A stretch of DNA of 64,000 nt. It comes from JBNJGB01 sp051747385 (GTDB taxonomy: Bacteria > Myxococcota_A > UBA9042 > PHBI01 > JACKFB01). The position numbers were made by a program, and so were the translations under genes. The stretch spans positions 109,867-173,866 of the forward strand of contig JBNJGB010000012.1 in the NCBI GenBank assembly GCA_051747385.1. The letters are read 5' to 3'. Shown piece after piece: positions 42,231 to 51,649 of this stretch. Positions within the stretch are counted from its first letter, which is position 1. Every line of letters starts with the position of its first letter. A model generated the notes under the pieces. It searched no databases, was not told the DNA's origin, and saw nothing but the letters and a program-made list of their open reading frames with translations.

Positions 42231-42989
42231 TCACCTCACCCGCAGGACGTCCCCCATGTCGTAGACGCCGGGGTCCCGGGGGCCGTCGACGGTGAGCCAT
42301 CGCGCCGCGCGAAGGGCACCCCGCGCGAAGATGTCCCGGTCCGTGGCCCGGTGGCCGAGCAGCACCTGCTCGCCCTCGCCCAGGTAGAAGATGGTGTGCT
42401 CGCCCACCACGTCGCCGCCGCGGACGACGGACAGGCCGATCTCCTCGTCGGTGCGCGGGCCCGTGTGGCCCTCGCGACCGCAGCGCGCGGCGGCGTCGTA
42501 GGTGGTGCCGCGGGCCTCGGCGAGGACCTCCGCGAGCCGACGGGCCGTCCCGGACGGAGCGTCCACCTTGTGGCGGTGGTGGGCCTCCACGACCTCCAGG
42601 TCGAAGCCGTCGCCCACCATGCTGGCCAGCTCGCCGGCCAGGGCGAACAGGGCGTTCACGCCGACGGAGTAGTTCGGCGCCCACACGATGGAGGTGCGCT
42701 CTCCCGCGCCGCGGAGGGCGTCGCGATCCTCGTCGTCCAGGCCGGTGGTCCCCATGACGAGACGGACCCCGTGCTCCGCGCAGAAGTCCACCGTGGCCCG
42801 TGCCTGGGGCTGGACCGAGAAGTCGATGACGCAGTCGACGTCGCCGGGGTCCAGGTCTGCCAGGGCCGGGCCCCCCTCGTCCACGCGAGCCACCACCTCC
42901 AGGCGATCGTCCTCCGCCGCCAGGGCGTCCAGGCGCCGGCCCATCCGACCGTCGGCGCCGACCAGGGCGATGCGTCCAGGGGCGCTCAT
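42231..42989 (-). CDS. dapB: 4-hydroxy-tetrahydrodipicolinate reductase
   Basis: A 252-aa enzyme of the lysine/meso-diaminopimelate pathway, reducing the product of DapA with NAD(P)H. Nucleotide-binding loop VGADGRMGRR at residues 10-19, GTTGLD, NYSVGVN, and the active-site EAHHRHKVDAPSGTA. Full length. It begins four bases after the dapA stop, so both are co-expressed. Cytosolic tetramer in the family. Confidence 0.96.
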   Translation of the reverse strand: MSAPGRIALVGADGRMGRRLDALAAEDDRLEVVARVDEGGPALADLDPGDVDCVIDFSVQPQARATVDFCAEHGVRLVMGTTGLDDEDRDALRGAGERTSIVWAPNYSVGVNALFALAGELASMVGDGFDLEVVEAHHRHKVDAPSGTARRLAEVLAEARGTTYDAAARCGREGHTGPRTDEEIGLSVVRGGDVVGEHTIFYLGEGEQVLLGHRATDRDIFARGALRAARWLTVDGPRDPGVYDMGDVLRVR

Positions 42990-42993
42990 GCGC

Positions 42994-43893
42994 TCACGCC
43001 TCCGCTTCGAAGGGCACCACGTCGTCCAGCACGGCCTTCAGCCGCGCCACCATCTCCTCGTCCATGGCGTCGCGCGTGAGAGGCCGCCGCATCCACGGCC
43101 CGCACATGCCCAGCATGTTGGCCGCGCGCTTCACCGGGATGGGGTTGGTCGTCATGAACAGGGCCCGGAACAGGGGCAACAGGCGCTTCTGCAAGGCGCG
43201 CGCCTGCTGGAGGTCCCCCTCCTGCGCCGCCTCCACGAGGGCGTTCATCTGGCGGGGCACCACGTTGCTGGTCACGCTCACGACGCCGTGGCCGCCGAGC
43301 AGCATCACCGGCAGGGTCCAGGCGTCGTCGCCCGACAGGACGCGGAAGCCCTCGGGCGCGTAGTTGACGAGCGTGTGGAACAGCTCCATGTCCGCCGAGG
43401 CCTCCTTGATGCCGACCACGTTGGGGTGCTCGGCGAGCTCCAGGATGGACTCGGCCGTCAGCTTGCAGCCGGTGCGCCCCGGCACGTTGTAGAGCACGAC
43501 GGGGAGGCCGCCCTCCTCGATGACCGCCTCGAAGTGCTGCAGCAGCGACGGCTGGGGCGGCTTGTTGTAGTAGGGCGTCGCCACCAGGGCCGCGTCCGCG
43601 CCGAGGCGCTTCGCCCGGATGGTGTTGTCGACCGCCGTCCGGGTGGCGTTGCTGCCCACGCCGGCGATGACGGGGACCTTGCCGTCGGCGACCTCCACGG
43701 CCGTGGCGATGACCCGGTCGTCCTCGCCGTGGGTCAGCGTGGGTGTCTCTCCCGTCGTGCCGCAGGGCACGAGGCCGATGCCTGCGTCGACCTGGCGTTG
43801 GCAGTGGGCGCGCAGCTTGGGCTCGTCGAGCTTCCGATCGTCGACGAAGGGCGTAATGAGCGCGGTGAAGCAGCCGGTCGGATCGAGGCTCAT
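42994..43893 (-). CDS. dapA: 4-hydroxy-tetrahydrodipicolinate synthase
   Basis: A 299-aa aldolase that condenses pyruvate with aspartate semialdehyde. Motifs: GTTGETPTL near residue 45, Tyr about 133 in VLYNVPGRTG, and the Schiff-base Lys about 161 in VVGIKEAS; these positions match the family. Full length. Its ATG overlaps the stop of the HEAT-repeat gene, and dapB follows after four bases. Supplies lysine and the peptidoglycan diamino acid. Confidence 0.96.
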   Translation of the reverse strand: MSLDPTGCFTALITPFVDDRKLDEPKLRAHCQRQVDAGIGLVPCGTTGETPTLTHGEDDRVIATAVEVADGKVPVIAGVGSNATRTAVDNTIRAKRLGADAALVATPYYNKPPQPSLLQHFEAVIEEGGLPVVLYNVPGRTGCKLTAESILELAEHPNVVGIKEASADMELFHTLVNYAPEGFRVLSGDDAWTLPVMLLGGHGVVSVTSNVVPRQMNALVEAAQEGDLQQARALQKRLLPLFRALFMTTNPIPVKRAANMLGMCGPWMRRPLTRDAMDEEMVARLKAVLDDVVPFEAEA

Positions 43894-44480
43894 CGGCCGC
43901 CCCCCTCCTCCCTCAGTCGGGTGATGGCCTCGTCGACGGCCAGCCGGACGAAGAGCTTCGGCTCGTGGTGCAGCCAGCCCTCGAGGATGCGGAGGGCGGT
44001 CGGGCTCCCCGTGGCGCCGAGTCCCTGGGCGACTCCCTCGCGGATCTGGGGTTCGGACGACTCCCGCAGGTCGGCGATGGCGTGCACCGACTCCTCGCCG
44101 AAGGCGCGTCCCAGGGTGCGCAGGGTCTCGCGCCGGATGAGCGTCCCGGCCGAGCTCCCGACGAGGGAGCGCTCGTAGAGCAGCCCCTCGAGGAACTTCT
44201 TCGTCCGCTTCGTCGGATACACGCGCAGGGCGGCCACGGCGCGTCCGCGCACGGTGGGGCGGACGTTCCGATCGCTCGCCACGTGCACGAGGAGCCGGTT
44301 CACGTCGGGCCCGATGGCCTCGAGGACCCGCTCGTCGACGGTGAACTCGTGGGCGTTGAGATAGCTCAGCAGGGCGCGCTTCTGCTCCTCCTCGTTCCGC
44401 TCCCGGGACTGGGAGGCCGGCGCGGCGGCGAGGACGAGCAGCGCGGCGGCGAAGGCGAAGGCGAAGGCTGCGGTTCGCAT
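43890..44480 (-). CDS. Exported HEAT-repeat protein
   Basis: A 196-aa protein with a signal peptide (FAFAFAAALLVLAAAPASQ) and helical repeats of HEAT type: VRGRAVAALRVYP, IRRETLRTLGRAFG, IREGVAQGLGATGS, VRLAVDEAITRLREE. Probably periplasmic and protein-binding. The ATG at 44480 has GAGGAG nine bases before it. It is coupled to dapA by an ATGA overlap and lies five bases after the metzincin gene, so it joins an operon with both although no functional link is known. Confidence 0.8.
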   Translation of the reverse strand: MRTAAFAFAFAAALLVLAAAPASQSRERNEEEQKRALLSYLNAHEFTVDERVLEAIGPDVNRLLVHVASDRNVRPTVRGRAVAALRVYPTKRTKKFLEGLLYERSLVGSSAGTLIRRETLRTLGRAFGEESVHAIADLRESSEPQIREGVAQGLGATGSPTALRILEGWLHHEPKLFVRLAVDEAITRLREEGGGR

Positions 44481-44485
44481 CGGGC

Positions 44486-46360
44486 TCACTCCTCGTACAT
44501 GGAGGCGTTGCGGTGGATGACGTACTTCTGTCCGGCGGACAGGCCCGCCTGGCCCGTCACGGTCCAGAACATGAGGTTGTCGCTCCCGGCGCCCTCGCAC
44601 TCCCAGTGCTCGACGACGCCGTTGCCGTTCTGATCCTCGGAGCACTCGGGGGTGTCCGGGATGGGGTCGTGCTGCTGGCCGGTCTGCTCCGAGGTGTGGA
44701 ACAGGCCGATCTGGTGACCCAGCTCGTGGGCCATGGTCTCCGCCGTGATGGCGATGCCCCACTCCGGGTCATGGTTGTAGTAATCGGCGAGGCTCACGAT
44801 GACGCCGGAGTTCCAGGTGCCGTGCTCCAGGGGCGGCCCCGGGATTCCGCCGGCCTTGCCGAGCAGGCCGTAGCCGTTGAATCCCTGGACGAAGAAGAAG
44901 TTCACGCCCTTGTTGCTGGTGGGCAGCGTCTCCGACAGGGCCACCAGCTCGCGATCCTCGCCCACGGCCCACGAGTCCTGGCTCACGTCCACGTAGGTGT
45001 ACTTGTCGGCGGCCGGGCTGGGGACGTCGTGGTACTCCGTCGAGCCCACGTACAGGCCGTGGGCGTTCAGGACGTCCTCGAAGGTGGCCATCAGGCTCTG
45101 GAACTTGTCGCTGGAGGGGGCGGTCGACGCGCTCAGCCCCGGGGTCCCGACGAACCAGAAGTTCACGTCGAGGGCCGAGGTGCTGGGCGCCTTGCGCAGG
45201 CTCTGGATGACGTAGACCCAGACGTGGCTCGCGGGGCCCTCGCGATAGGCGTGGAAGCGCCAGTGGCCCGACTCCGGGTCCACGAGCGGGGTGTTGGGCA
45301 CCTGCACCGTCACCGCCCCCGGGTCGGGGAACGACCGGATGGGCGCGTTCAGCGGATCGCTGGCCTTGATCATCGCCTCGCCGGACGGGCTGGTGAGGTC
45401 CCACAGGGCGATGAGGTCGTCGGAGCCGTCCGCGTCCAGCATGAGGATGGTGAACGACCCGGCGGCAGACGACAGATCGAAGGACAGGGTCTTGGAGATG
45501 CCGCCGCCGCCCACCTGCACGAGGCCCAGGTCGTCCACCAGGACCGAGGGGCTGTCGGACACGCCGGGGCCGCAGCCCTCGTCGACGATCTCGTCGCAGT
45601 CGTTGTCCGCTCCGTCGCAGACCTCGTCGGTGGGCTCGCAGGTGATGGACCCGGGCGGGATGCACTGGCCCGACTCCTCGTCGCAGACGTAACCGCTCGT
45701 GCAGGACCCCTCCGTGCACTTGGGCGTGCAGATGTTCGCGCCGGGCGCGCAGAACTGGTCGCTGCGGCAGTCCTCGTCCGAGGAGCAGGTCTTCCAGCAC
45801 ATCTTCCCGTCGCCGGCGGTGTCGTCGTAGCACCGCGCGTCGCCCGGGCACTCCTCGTGGGACGCGCACCAGATCGTGCAATATCCGCCGGGATGGAGGG
45901 CGTTGCAGGACCCCGTCTCGCAGTCGTCGTCCTCGCTGCAGACGCCGGCGAGGGGCTGCTCGGTCAGGGAGGCGTCGGGCGGCGCGGTGTTCACGTCGGT
46001 GTTCAGCGGGACGTCCGCCACGCCGTGCCCGTCGTCGGCCACGTCCGGGCCGATGTCCGACGATGTCGTGTCGGGCGTGGGCGCGCTGTCCTCCACGTCC
46101 GGGACGTCCGGAGTCGGCGTCGTGTCCGGGAGCGGCGTCGTGTCCGGCGTCGGCGTCGTGTCCGGTGTGGGCGTCGTGTCCGGTGTGGGGGCGACTTCCT
46201 CGCCCGAGGCGTCCGGCGTCCCCGGGGTCGTGTCCGCCGTCGGCGTGTCGGGGACCGGCTGATGGGGCGCCTGCCCGCCGCCCGGGCTGTCGCAGGCCGC
46301 CATGGCCATCGCCGGAACCACCAGGAACACCAGCGTCACACGGACAGGAGACACACTCAT
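44486..46360 (-). CDS. Cys-rich metzincin metalloprotease, probable lipoprotein
   Basis: A 624-aa secreted protein. Signal peptide ends in AMAMAAC, a plausible lipobox. A tandem linker of TPDTT units (about 50-105) leads to a Cys-rich region with paired disulfide motifs (CSEDDDCETGSC, CSSDEDCRSDQFC) and a MopE-type segment CDGADNDCDEIVDEGC. A beta-rich domain follows, then the zinc site HELGHQIGLFH (545-555) and a Met-turn DNLMFW. That makes it a metzincin. Linker plus MopE motif is a Myxococcota/Bradymonadales style. ATG 46360 is used; GTG codons 6 and 9 bases upstream are alternatives. Confidence 0.85.
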   Translation of the reverse strand: MSVSPVRVTLVFLVVPAMAMAACDSPGGGQAPHQPVPDTPTADTTPGTPDASGEEVAPTPDTTPTPDTTPTPDTTPLPDTTPTPDVPDVEDSAPTPDTTSSDIGPDVADDGHGVADVPLNTDVNTAPPDASLTEQPLAGVCSEDDDCETGSCNALHPGGYCTIWCASHEECPGDARCYDDTAGDGKMCWKTCSSDEDCRSDQFCAPGANICTPKCTEGSCTSGYVCDEESGQCIPPGSITCEPTDEVCDGADNDCDEIVDEGCGPGVSDSPSVLVDDLGLVQVGGGGISKTLSFDLSSAAGSFTILMLDADGSDDLIALWDLTSPSGEAMIKASDPLNAPIRSFPDPGAVTVQVPNTPLVDPESGHWRFHAYREGPASHVWVYVIQSLRKAPSTSALDVNFWFVGTPGLSASTAPSSDKFQSLMATFEDVLNAHGLYVGSTEYHDVPSPAADKYTYVDVSQDSWAVGEDRELVALSETLPTSNKGVNFFFVQGFNGYGLLGKAGGIPGPPLEHGTWNSGVIVSLADYYNHDPEWGIAITAETMAHELGHQIGLFHTSEQTGQQHDPIPDTPECSEDQNGNGVVEHWECEGAGSDNLMFWTVTGQAGLSAGQKYVIHRNASMYEE

Positions 46361-46459
46361 CTTCACCACTCGCAGGACGTCGTCCGAACCGCGCGCAACC
46401 TAACAGGTTCCGGCGGCGGACGACAGAACAGGGTCACCCCAGGCCGAGACGGATGAGAG

Positions 46460-48058
46460 CTACCGCTTCTTCCGGTTCTTCTTCCGGGACTTCGCGGCGG
46501 CCTTGGCCCGCTGGCGGCGCTTCTTCCTCGCCTCGACCCGGGCCTGCATCTCGGCCTTGGAGCGCTTCTTCCTGCCCTTGCCCGCGTTCGGCAGGCCCAT
46601 GCCGCCACCGGGCACGCCCGGCGCCCCCATCCCGAGCTGATCGAAGTCCTCGAAGAAGTCCTCCATCTGGCCGCCGCGCATCTGCTTGAGCATGCCGAGC
46701 TGCTTGAAGCCCGGCAGCTTGCCCAGGAGGCCGGGCTGCTGCCCCACCTGCTTCATGACGTTGCGCATGCCGAAGAAGCGCTGGACGAGCTCCTGGGCCT
46801 CCTTGACGGTGGTCCCGGAGCCGCGGGCGATGCGCCGGAGGCGACCCGGCTGCCGGGTCATGACCTCCGGGTCCCTCCGCTCCTGCTTCGTCATGGACAG
46901 GATGATGGACTCGACCCGCACGAGCTGCTTGTCGTCGAGATCCGCCGGCATGGCGTCGGAGAAGAACGGCATCTTCTCGAAGACGTCCTTGATGGAGCCC
47001 ATCTTCTTGATGGTCCGGATCTGCTCCAGGAACGTCATCATGTTGAAGTCGCCGCTGAGGATCTTCTGGGCGTCCTCCTCGGCCTTCTGCTCGTCGACGA
47101 CCTTCTCGAAGTCCTTCACCAGGCCGACGATGTCGCCGAAGCCCAGGATCCGGCCGGCCAGGCCGTCGGGGCGGAACTCCTCGAGCGCTTCCAGGCCCTC
47201 GCCCATGCCGAGGAACTTGATGGGCTTGCCGGTGACCTGCTTCACCGACAGGGCCGCACCGCCGCGGGCGTCGCCGTCGAGCTTGGTCAGGATGACGCCG
47301 GAGAGATCCAGGCGCTGATCGAAGGACGCGGCGGTCTTCACCGCGTCCTGGCCGGTCATGGCGTCCAGGACGAGGAAGATGTTGTCGGGGGAGGTGCGCC
47401 GCCGGATCTCCGACAGCTCCTCCATGAGGACCTCGTCGATGGTCAGCCGGCCCGCCGTGTCGAAGATGACGACGTCGTGGCGCTGGAACTTCGCCTCGCG
47501 GATGGCCGCGTCGCAAAGGTCCGGCGGGGCCACGTCCGGCATGGTGTAGACCGGCACGCCGAGCCGCTTGCCCAGCACCTGCAGCTGGTCGATGGCGGCC
47601 GGCCGGTAGATGTCCGCCGCCACCAGCATGGGGCTGTGCCCGTCCTCCTGGAGCTTCCGCGCGAGCTTGCCCGTGGTGGTCGTCTTGCCGGCGCCCTGGA
47701 GGCCCACCATCATGATGGTGGTCACCTCGTTGGCCCGCCGGAAGGCGATCGACGTGTCCACGGGGCCCATGAGGGCCTCGAGCTCGTCGTGGCAGATGTT
47801 GATGAAGTGCTGCTCGGGGGAGAGCTTCTTCGTCTCGCCCGCGCCCTCGTCCTTGACGCGCGTGACGACCAGCTCGCCGACGGCCTTCTCCTCGACCCGC
47901 TTCAGGAAGTCCTTGACGACGTGATACTCGACGTCCGCCTGGAGCAGGGAGAGGCGCACGTCCCGGAGCGCGTCCTTGATGTTGGACTCGTCCAGGGTGG
48001 CCTTTCCGGTCAGCTTCTCCTTGGCCGACTTGAAGCCGTTGGACAGGACCTCGAGCAT
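46460..48058 (-). CDS. ffh: Signal recognition particle protein Ffh
   Basis: A 532-aa GTPase that binds 4.5S RNA and signal sequences of nascent proteins. The ATG at 48058 (GAGGAG upstream) gives the standard N-terminus MLEVLSNGFKSAKEKLTG. G motifs: GLQGAGKTTTTGKLA, DTAGRLTIDE, TKLDGDARGG. The M domain carries RGSGTTVKEAQELVQRF and a Met/Gly-rich tail, then a basic extension (KAAAKSRKKNRKKR), longer than in E. coli. A longer frame reading through the hexamer repeat as Arg-Glu repeats is rejected. Confidence 0.97.
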   Translation of the reverse strand: MLEVLSNGFKSAKEKLTGKATLDESNIKDALRDVRLSLLQADVEYHVVKDFLKRVEEKAVGELVVTRVKDEGAGETKKLSPEQHFINICHDELEALMGPVDTSIAFRRANEVTTIMMVGLQGAGKTTTTGKLARKLQEDGHSPMLVAADIYRPAAIDQLQVLGKRLGVPVYTMPDVAPPDLCDAAIREAKFQRHDVVIFDTAGRLTIDEVLMEELSEIRRRTSPDNIFLVLDAMTGQDAVKTAASFDQRLDLSGVILTKLDGDARGGAALSVKQVTGKPIKFLGMGEGLEALEEFRPDGLAGRILGFGDIVGLVKDFEKVVDEQKAEEDAQKILSGDFNMMTFLEQIRTIKKMGSIKDVFEKMPFFSDAMPADLDDKQLVRVESIILSMTKQERRDPEVMTRQPGRLRRIARGSGTTVKEAQELVQRFFGMRNVMKQVGQQPGLLGKLPGFKQLGMLKQMRGGQMEDFFEDFDQLGMGAPGVPGGGMGLPNAGKGRKKRSKAEMQARVEARKKRRQRAKAAAKSRKKNRKKR

Positions 48059-48429
48059 GCGGACTCCTCGCTGGGCGCGGGGTTCGGGCGGAAGGCGGGT
48101 GTACTGCCGCCGCCCGCGCGTTGTCAACGTAGACGAGCGCGGGGCATTCCGCTGCCGAAGGCCCCGTTCCCGTTCCCGTTCCCGTTCCCGTTCCCGTTCC
48201 CGTTCCCGTTCTCGTTCCCGTTCCCGCTCCCGCTCCCGTTCCCGCTCGACCGCCGGGCCGTCCCGCCACGCGGAGGTCGACCTGGCGCGCGGTGGTGGTC
48301 GCGGTCGACGAGCTGCCGCACCTCCGCGGCGGTGGACCCACCCCCGCCCACCCACCTATGTGATGGATCGAGGGCGATTCGTTGCAGGCGATTTCACGTC
48401 CGGTCGTGGTCGGCGTGGGGACGCCGGGC
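48059..48429. other. Upstream region of ffh containing a hexanucleotide tandem repeat
   Basis: A 370-bp gap between typA (stop at 48430) and ffh. Apart from the tandem repeat at 48163-48249 it holds a typA 3' flank and the ffh Shine-Dalgarno. No gene or clear promoter hexamers recognised, but ffh must start somewhere here or by read-through from typA. Confidence 0.5.
48163..48249. repeat. Hexanucleotide tandem repeat CCCGTT / CCCGCT
   Basis: About 14 units of CCCGTT with CTCGTT and CCCGCT variants (87 bp). The minus strand, which is the ffh sense strand, reads GGGAAC repeatedly and is able to form G-quadruplexes. Units differ from the GGGCAA tracts elsewhere but length and G-run spacing are the same. 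Confidence 0.95.
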
Positions 48430-50235
48430 CTACTTCGTCGTCCTCGCGCGCTTGCGCTCGTTGTGGTCGAGGATGGCCTTGCGGAGGCGGATGCTCTCGG
48501 GGGTGACCTCCACCAGCTCGTCGGCCTCGATGAACTCGAGGGCGTCCTCGAGGGAGAGGATGCGGGGCGGGGTCAGCTTGATGGCGTCGTCGGAGCCCGA
48601 GGCGCGGACGTTCGTGAGCTTCTTGCCCTTGGCGGGGTTCACCACCAGGTCGTTGTCCCGGCTGTGGAGGCCGATGATCTGCCCCGCGTAGACCTTCTGT
48701 CCCGGCTCGACGAACAGCTCCCCGCGATCCTGGAGGTTGTCCAGGGCGTAGGCGGCGGTCTCGCAGCTCTCCTGCGCGATCATCACCCCGTTGCCGCGCT
48801 GGCGCGGGCGACCCTTGGACGCTGCGTAGTGGCTGAAGGTGTGCGCCAGCGTCCCGGTCCCCCGGGTGTCCGTGAGGAACTCCGAGCGATAGCCGATGAG
48901 GCCCCGGCTGGGCACCGCCCACCGCATCCGGGCGTGGCCGTCGGAGTCGACGCGGAGATCCTGCAGATCGCCGCCCCGCTGGTTGAGCTTCTCGATGACC
49001 AGGCCCGAGTAGCCCTCCTCGCAGTCGACGATGACCTCCTCCACCGGCTCGTGGACGACGCCGTCGTACTCCCTGAGGATGACCAGGGGCTGGCTGATGG
49101 ACAGCTCGAAGCCCTCGCGGCGCATGGTCTCGATGAGCACCGAGAGGTGCAGCGTCCCCCGCCCCGAGACCACGAAGCTGTCCACCGTGGTCCCCGGCTC
49201 CACCCTGAGGCCCACGTTGGAGAGGACCTCGCGGTCGAGGCGCTCGCGGATCTGCCGGCTCGTGACGTACTTGCCCTCCCGGCCCGCGAACGGGCTGGTG
49301 TTGGGCAGGAACGTCATGGACAGGGTGGGCTCGTCGATGGCCACCACCGGGAGCGGATCCGGGTGGTCGGCGGCGCAGATGGTGTCGCCCACCGTGGCGT
49401 CGCCCGCACCCGCCAGGGCGACGATGTCCCCGGCCTCGGCGCGATCCGTGTCCACCCGCTCCAGGCCCTTGAACGTCATCAGCTTGGCGACCCGGAAGGT
49501 ATCCTGGACGCCCGCCGGCGTGCAGACGGCGGCGTTCATGCCCCGGGCGATGACGCCCCGGAAGACCCGTCCGATGGCGATGCGCCCCACGTAGGGCGAC
49601 CACGCCAGGGTGGCCACCTGGAGCTGCAGCGGGCCCTCGGTGTCCCTCGACGGCGTCGGGACGTGCTCGAGGAGCATCTCGAACAGGGGCGTGAGATCCT
49701 CCTTGTCGTCCTCCAGCTCCCACATGGCGTAGCCGTCCCGGGCCGCCGCGTACACGTGCGGGAAGTCCAGCTGCTCGTCCGTGGCGCCCAGGGTCGCCAT
49801 GAGGTCGAAGACCTCGTCGAGGACCTCGTCGGGCCGGGCGTCCTGCCGGTCGATCTTGTTGATGCAGAGGAGGACCTTGAGGCCCAGGTCCAGGGACTTC
49901 CGCAGGACGAACCGGGTCTGGGGCATGGGCCCCTCGGCCGCGTCCACCAGCAGGAGCACGGCGTCGACCATCTTCAGGACGCGCTCCACCTCGCTGGCGA
50001 AGTCGGCGTGGCCCGGCGTGTCCACGATGTTGATGCGGGTGCCGCCCCACTCCACCGCGGTGTTCTTCGACAGGATCGTGATCCCCCGCTCGCGCTCCTG
50101 CGCGTTGGAGTCCATGACCCGGTCGGTGACCTCGGCCCCCTCCCGGAAGGTGCCGGACTGCCGGAGCAGGCCGTCCACGAGGGTGGTCTTGCCGTGATCG
50201 ACGTGGGCGACGATGGCGACGTTGCGGATGTCCAT
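48430..50235 (-). CDS. typA: Ribosome-associated GTPase TypA/BipA
   Basis: A 601-aa translational GTPase of EF-G type. N-terminus MDIRNVAIVAHVDHGKTTL with the G1 loop, RERGITILSKNTA (switch I), DTPGHADF (G3), NKIDR (G4). Later domains and the C-terminal TypA-specific domain (DLRVDSDGHARMRWAVPSRG, NVRASGSDDAIKLTPP) are complete. Acts in 50S ribosome assembly and stress/cold adaptation. Gene order typA then ffh on the same strand. Confidence 0.97.
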   Translation of the reverse strand: MDIRNVAIVAHVDHGKTTLVDGLLRQSGTFREGAEVTDRVMDSNAQERERGITILSKNTAVEWGGTRINIVDTPGHADFASEVERVLKMVDAVLLLVDAAEGPMPQTRFVLRKSLDLGLKVLLCINKIDRQDARPDEVLDEVFDLMATLGATDEQLDFPHVYAAARDGYAMWELEDDKEDLTPLFEMLLEHVPTPSRDTEGPLQLQVATLAWSPYVGRIAIGRVFRGVIARGMNAAVCTPAGVQDTFRVAKLMTFKGLERVDTDRAEAGDIVALAGAGDATVGDTICAADHPDPLPVVAIDEPTLSMTFLPNTSPFAGREGKYVTSRQIRERLDREVLSNVGLRVEPGTTVDSFVVSGRGTLHLSVLIETMRREGFELSISQPLVILREYDGVVHEPVEEVIVDCEEGYSGLVIEKLNQRGGDLQDLRVDSDGHARMRWAVPSRGLIGYRSEFLTDTRGTGTLAHTFSHYAASKGRPRQRGNGVMIAQESCETAAYALDNLQDRGELFVEPGQKVYAGQIIGLHSRDNDLVVNPAKGKKLTNVRASGSDDAIKLTPPRILSLEDALEFIEADELVEVTPESIRLRKAILDHNERKRARTTK

Positions 50236-50453
50236 GGAGACTGCGACCCCTTCGTGCGGCGAGGCTGTGCCGCGAGGGCGGCGGAAGTATCAGCCCCCGC
50301 GGCGACGGTCAACGTCCCGTTCCGACGGAGTCGTCCCGCCGCCCCGGGGCCGGTGGAGCCCGGTGGAAGGGGAATCCGCCGCCGGCGGGGACGCCGCCGC
50401 TCCAGGAAGAAGAGGAGGAGGCGAGGACGCCGGCGCCCCGGGCCGGGGAGGGG

Positions 50454-51521
50454 TCAGCGGGCGGCCCGGGTGCCCTCGACCGTCTCGCCCGCCGTCGTGG
50501 GCGTCAGCACGAGCGCCTCGGTGTCCCCGTGGACGCCGCCGGAGTCGTTGTCGCTGAGCAGCCAGAGCCGGCCGTCGTCCAGCCAGACCAGGCCCTCCAG
50601 GTTGATGCTCCGTCCCAAGAAGGGCATCAGGTCCACGTCCATGCGCGACTCCACGTCCACCGGGGCCGGCCCCGCGGCCTCGTCCGCCGGAGGAAGCTCG
50701 AAGCGGAGGAGGCGGACCACGCCGAAGTGGCGCTCGATGGCGACGGCCTCCAGGACGCCCCCCTCGCCCCGGCGGCAGGCGACGGCGGCCAGCTTCCCGG
50801 TGCGGCTCGTGAGGCGGACGCGATACCGCGCCCACTCCCCCGTGCGCCGGTCCAGGCGGGCCACCGGGGCGAAGCGCCGGCCGCGGTGGCTGCCGGAGAC
50901 CTCGCTGGCGGCCACCAGGGCGCCCTCGTCGTCGCACAGGGCCTCGATGCCCTGGTTGTCCCCGGGCCGGAGGAGCCAGGGTTCGTAGGACAGGTCCATC
51001 CGGCGCTCGACACGGGCCGTGCCGCCGTCCGCACCCCGCTGGACGACGAGGATCTCGTCGTGAGCACGCGGCCGCGTGGTCTCCGTGCCCAGGGCGAAGC
51101 GGCCCTCCCCGAGCCAGGCAAGGGACTCGGCGTCGGCGCCGTCGGGGATCCCCACCAGGGCGACCGGCTCTCCCTCGAGGTGGAGGCCGTCGGCGTCGTC
51201 CAGGTGGATGCGGACGAGCATCCGCTGACGCTCCGTGACGCCCCAGATCTCGCCCCGATCGTCCCGGGTGAGCCCCGACAGCCCGCGGACCGAGGGCGCG
51301 TCCAGCACGATGCGGCGCATGTGATAGCCGGGGGCGGTGCCCTCGGCGAGGCGCTCGGGTGGCGGCGTTCGGGACGGCGCGTCCTCCGGGCCCCCGGGCC
51401 CCGAGACGTCCGCGGACGCCCCGCCACAGGCGGCCAGGATCACGGCGCCGGCGACGAGCAGGACCCGCGCGATCGAAAGCCGCGCGACGGCGGTGCGGGT
51501 TCTTCTCATTCCTCCGCTCAC
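50454..51521 (-). CDS. Lipoprotein with esterase-like/phytase beta-propeller domain
   Basis: A 355-aa protein. Signal peptide ends in the lipobox VILAAC. Mature part: a short Pro/Glu linker and a beta-propeller with RGLSGLTRDDRGEIWGVTER, AESLAWLGEGRFALGTE, NQGIEALCDDEGALVAAS and NLEGLVWLDDGRLWLLSDND; the last is the hallmark of the esterase-like-activity-of-phytase family. Enzymatic role unproven. Start GTG at 51521 keeps MSGG in front; an ATG at 51509 overlaps its own GGAGGA so is less likely. Lies between typA and flagellin without evident connection. Confidence 0.8.
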   Translation of the reverse strand: MSGGMRRTRTAVARLSIARVLLVAGAVILAACGGASADVSGPGGPEDAPSRTPPPERLAEGTAPGYHMRRIVLDAPSVRGLSGLTRDDRGEIWGVTERQRMLVRIHLDDADGLHLEGEPVALVGIPDGADAESLAWLGEGRFALGTETTRPRAHDEILVVQRGADGGTARVERRMDLSYEPWLLRPGDNQGIEALCDDEGALVAASEVSGSHRGRRFAPVARLDRRTGEWARYRVRLTSRTGKLAAVACRRGEGGVLEAVAIERHFGVVRLLRFELPPADEAAGPAPVDVESRMDVDLMPFLGRSINLEGLVWLDDGRLWLLSDNDSGGVHGDTEALVLTPTTAGETVEGTRAAR

Positions 51522-51649
51522 GAAGGTGGGACGGCGAGGCTATCGCGGTCCGGGGGGCGGGCTCAAACGGGGCGGTCGCCGGCCCTCGCCACCCGCGGAC
51601 CGAGGAGCCGGGGCTCCCCGCCCCCACGATCGCGGATCGCGCCCGGCGG

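Noticed and set aside
48059..48355. N-terminal extension of ffh reading Arg-Glu repeats through the hexamer array
   Set aside because: Ffh homologues begin at MLEVLSNGF, which has its own GAGGAG site; the extension is translated repeat DNA.
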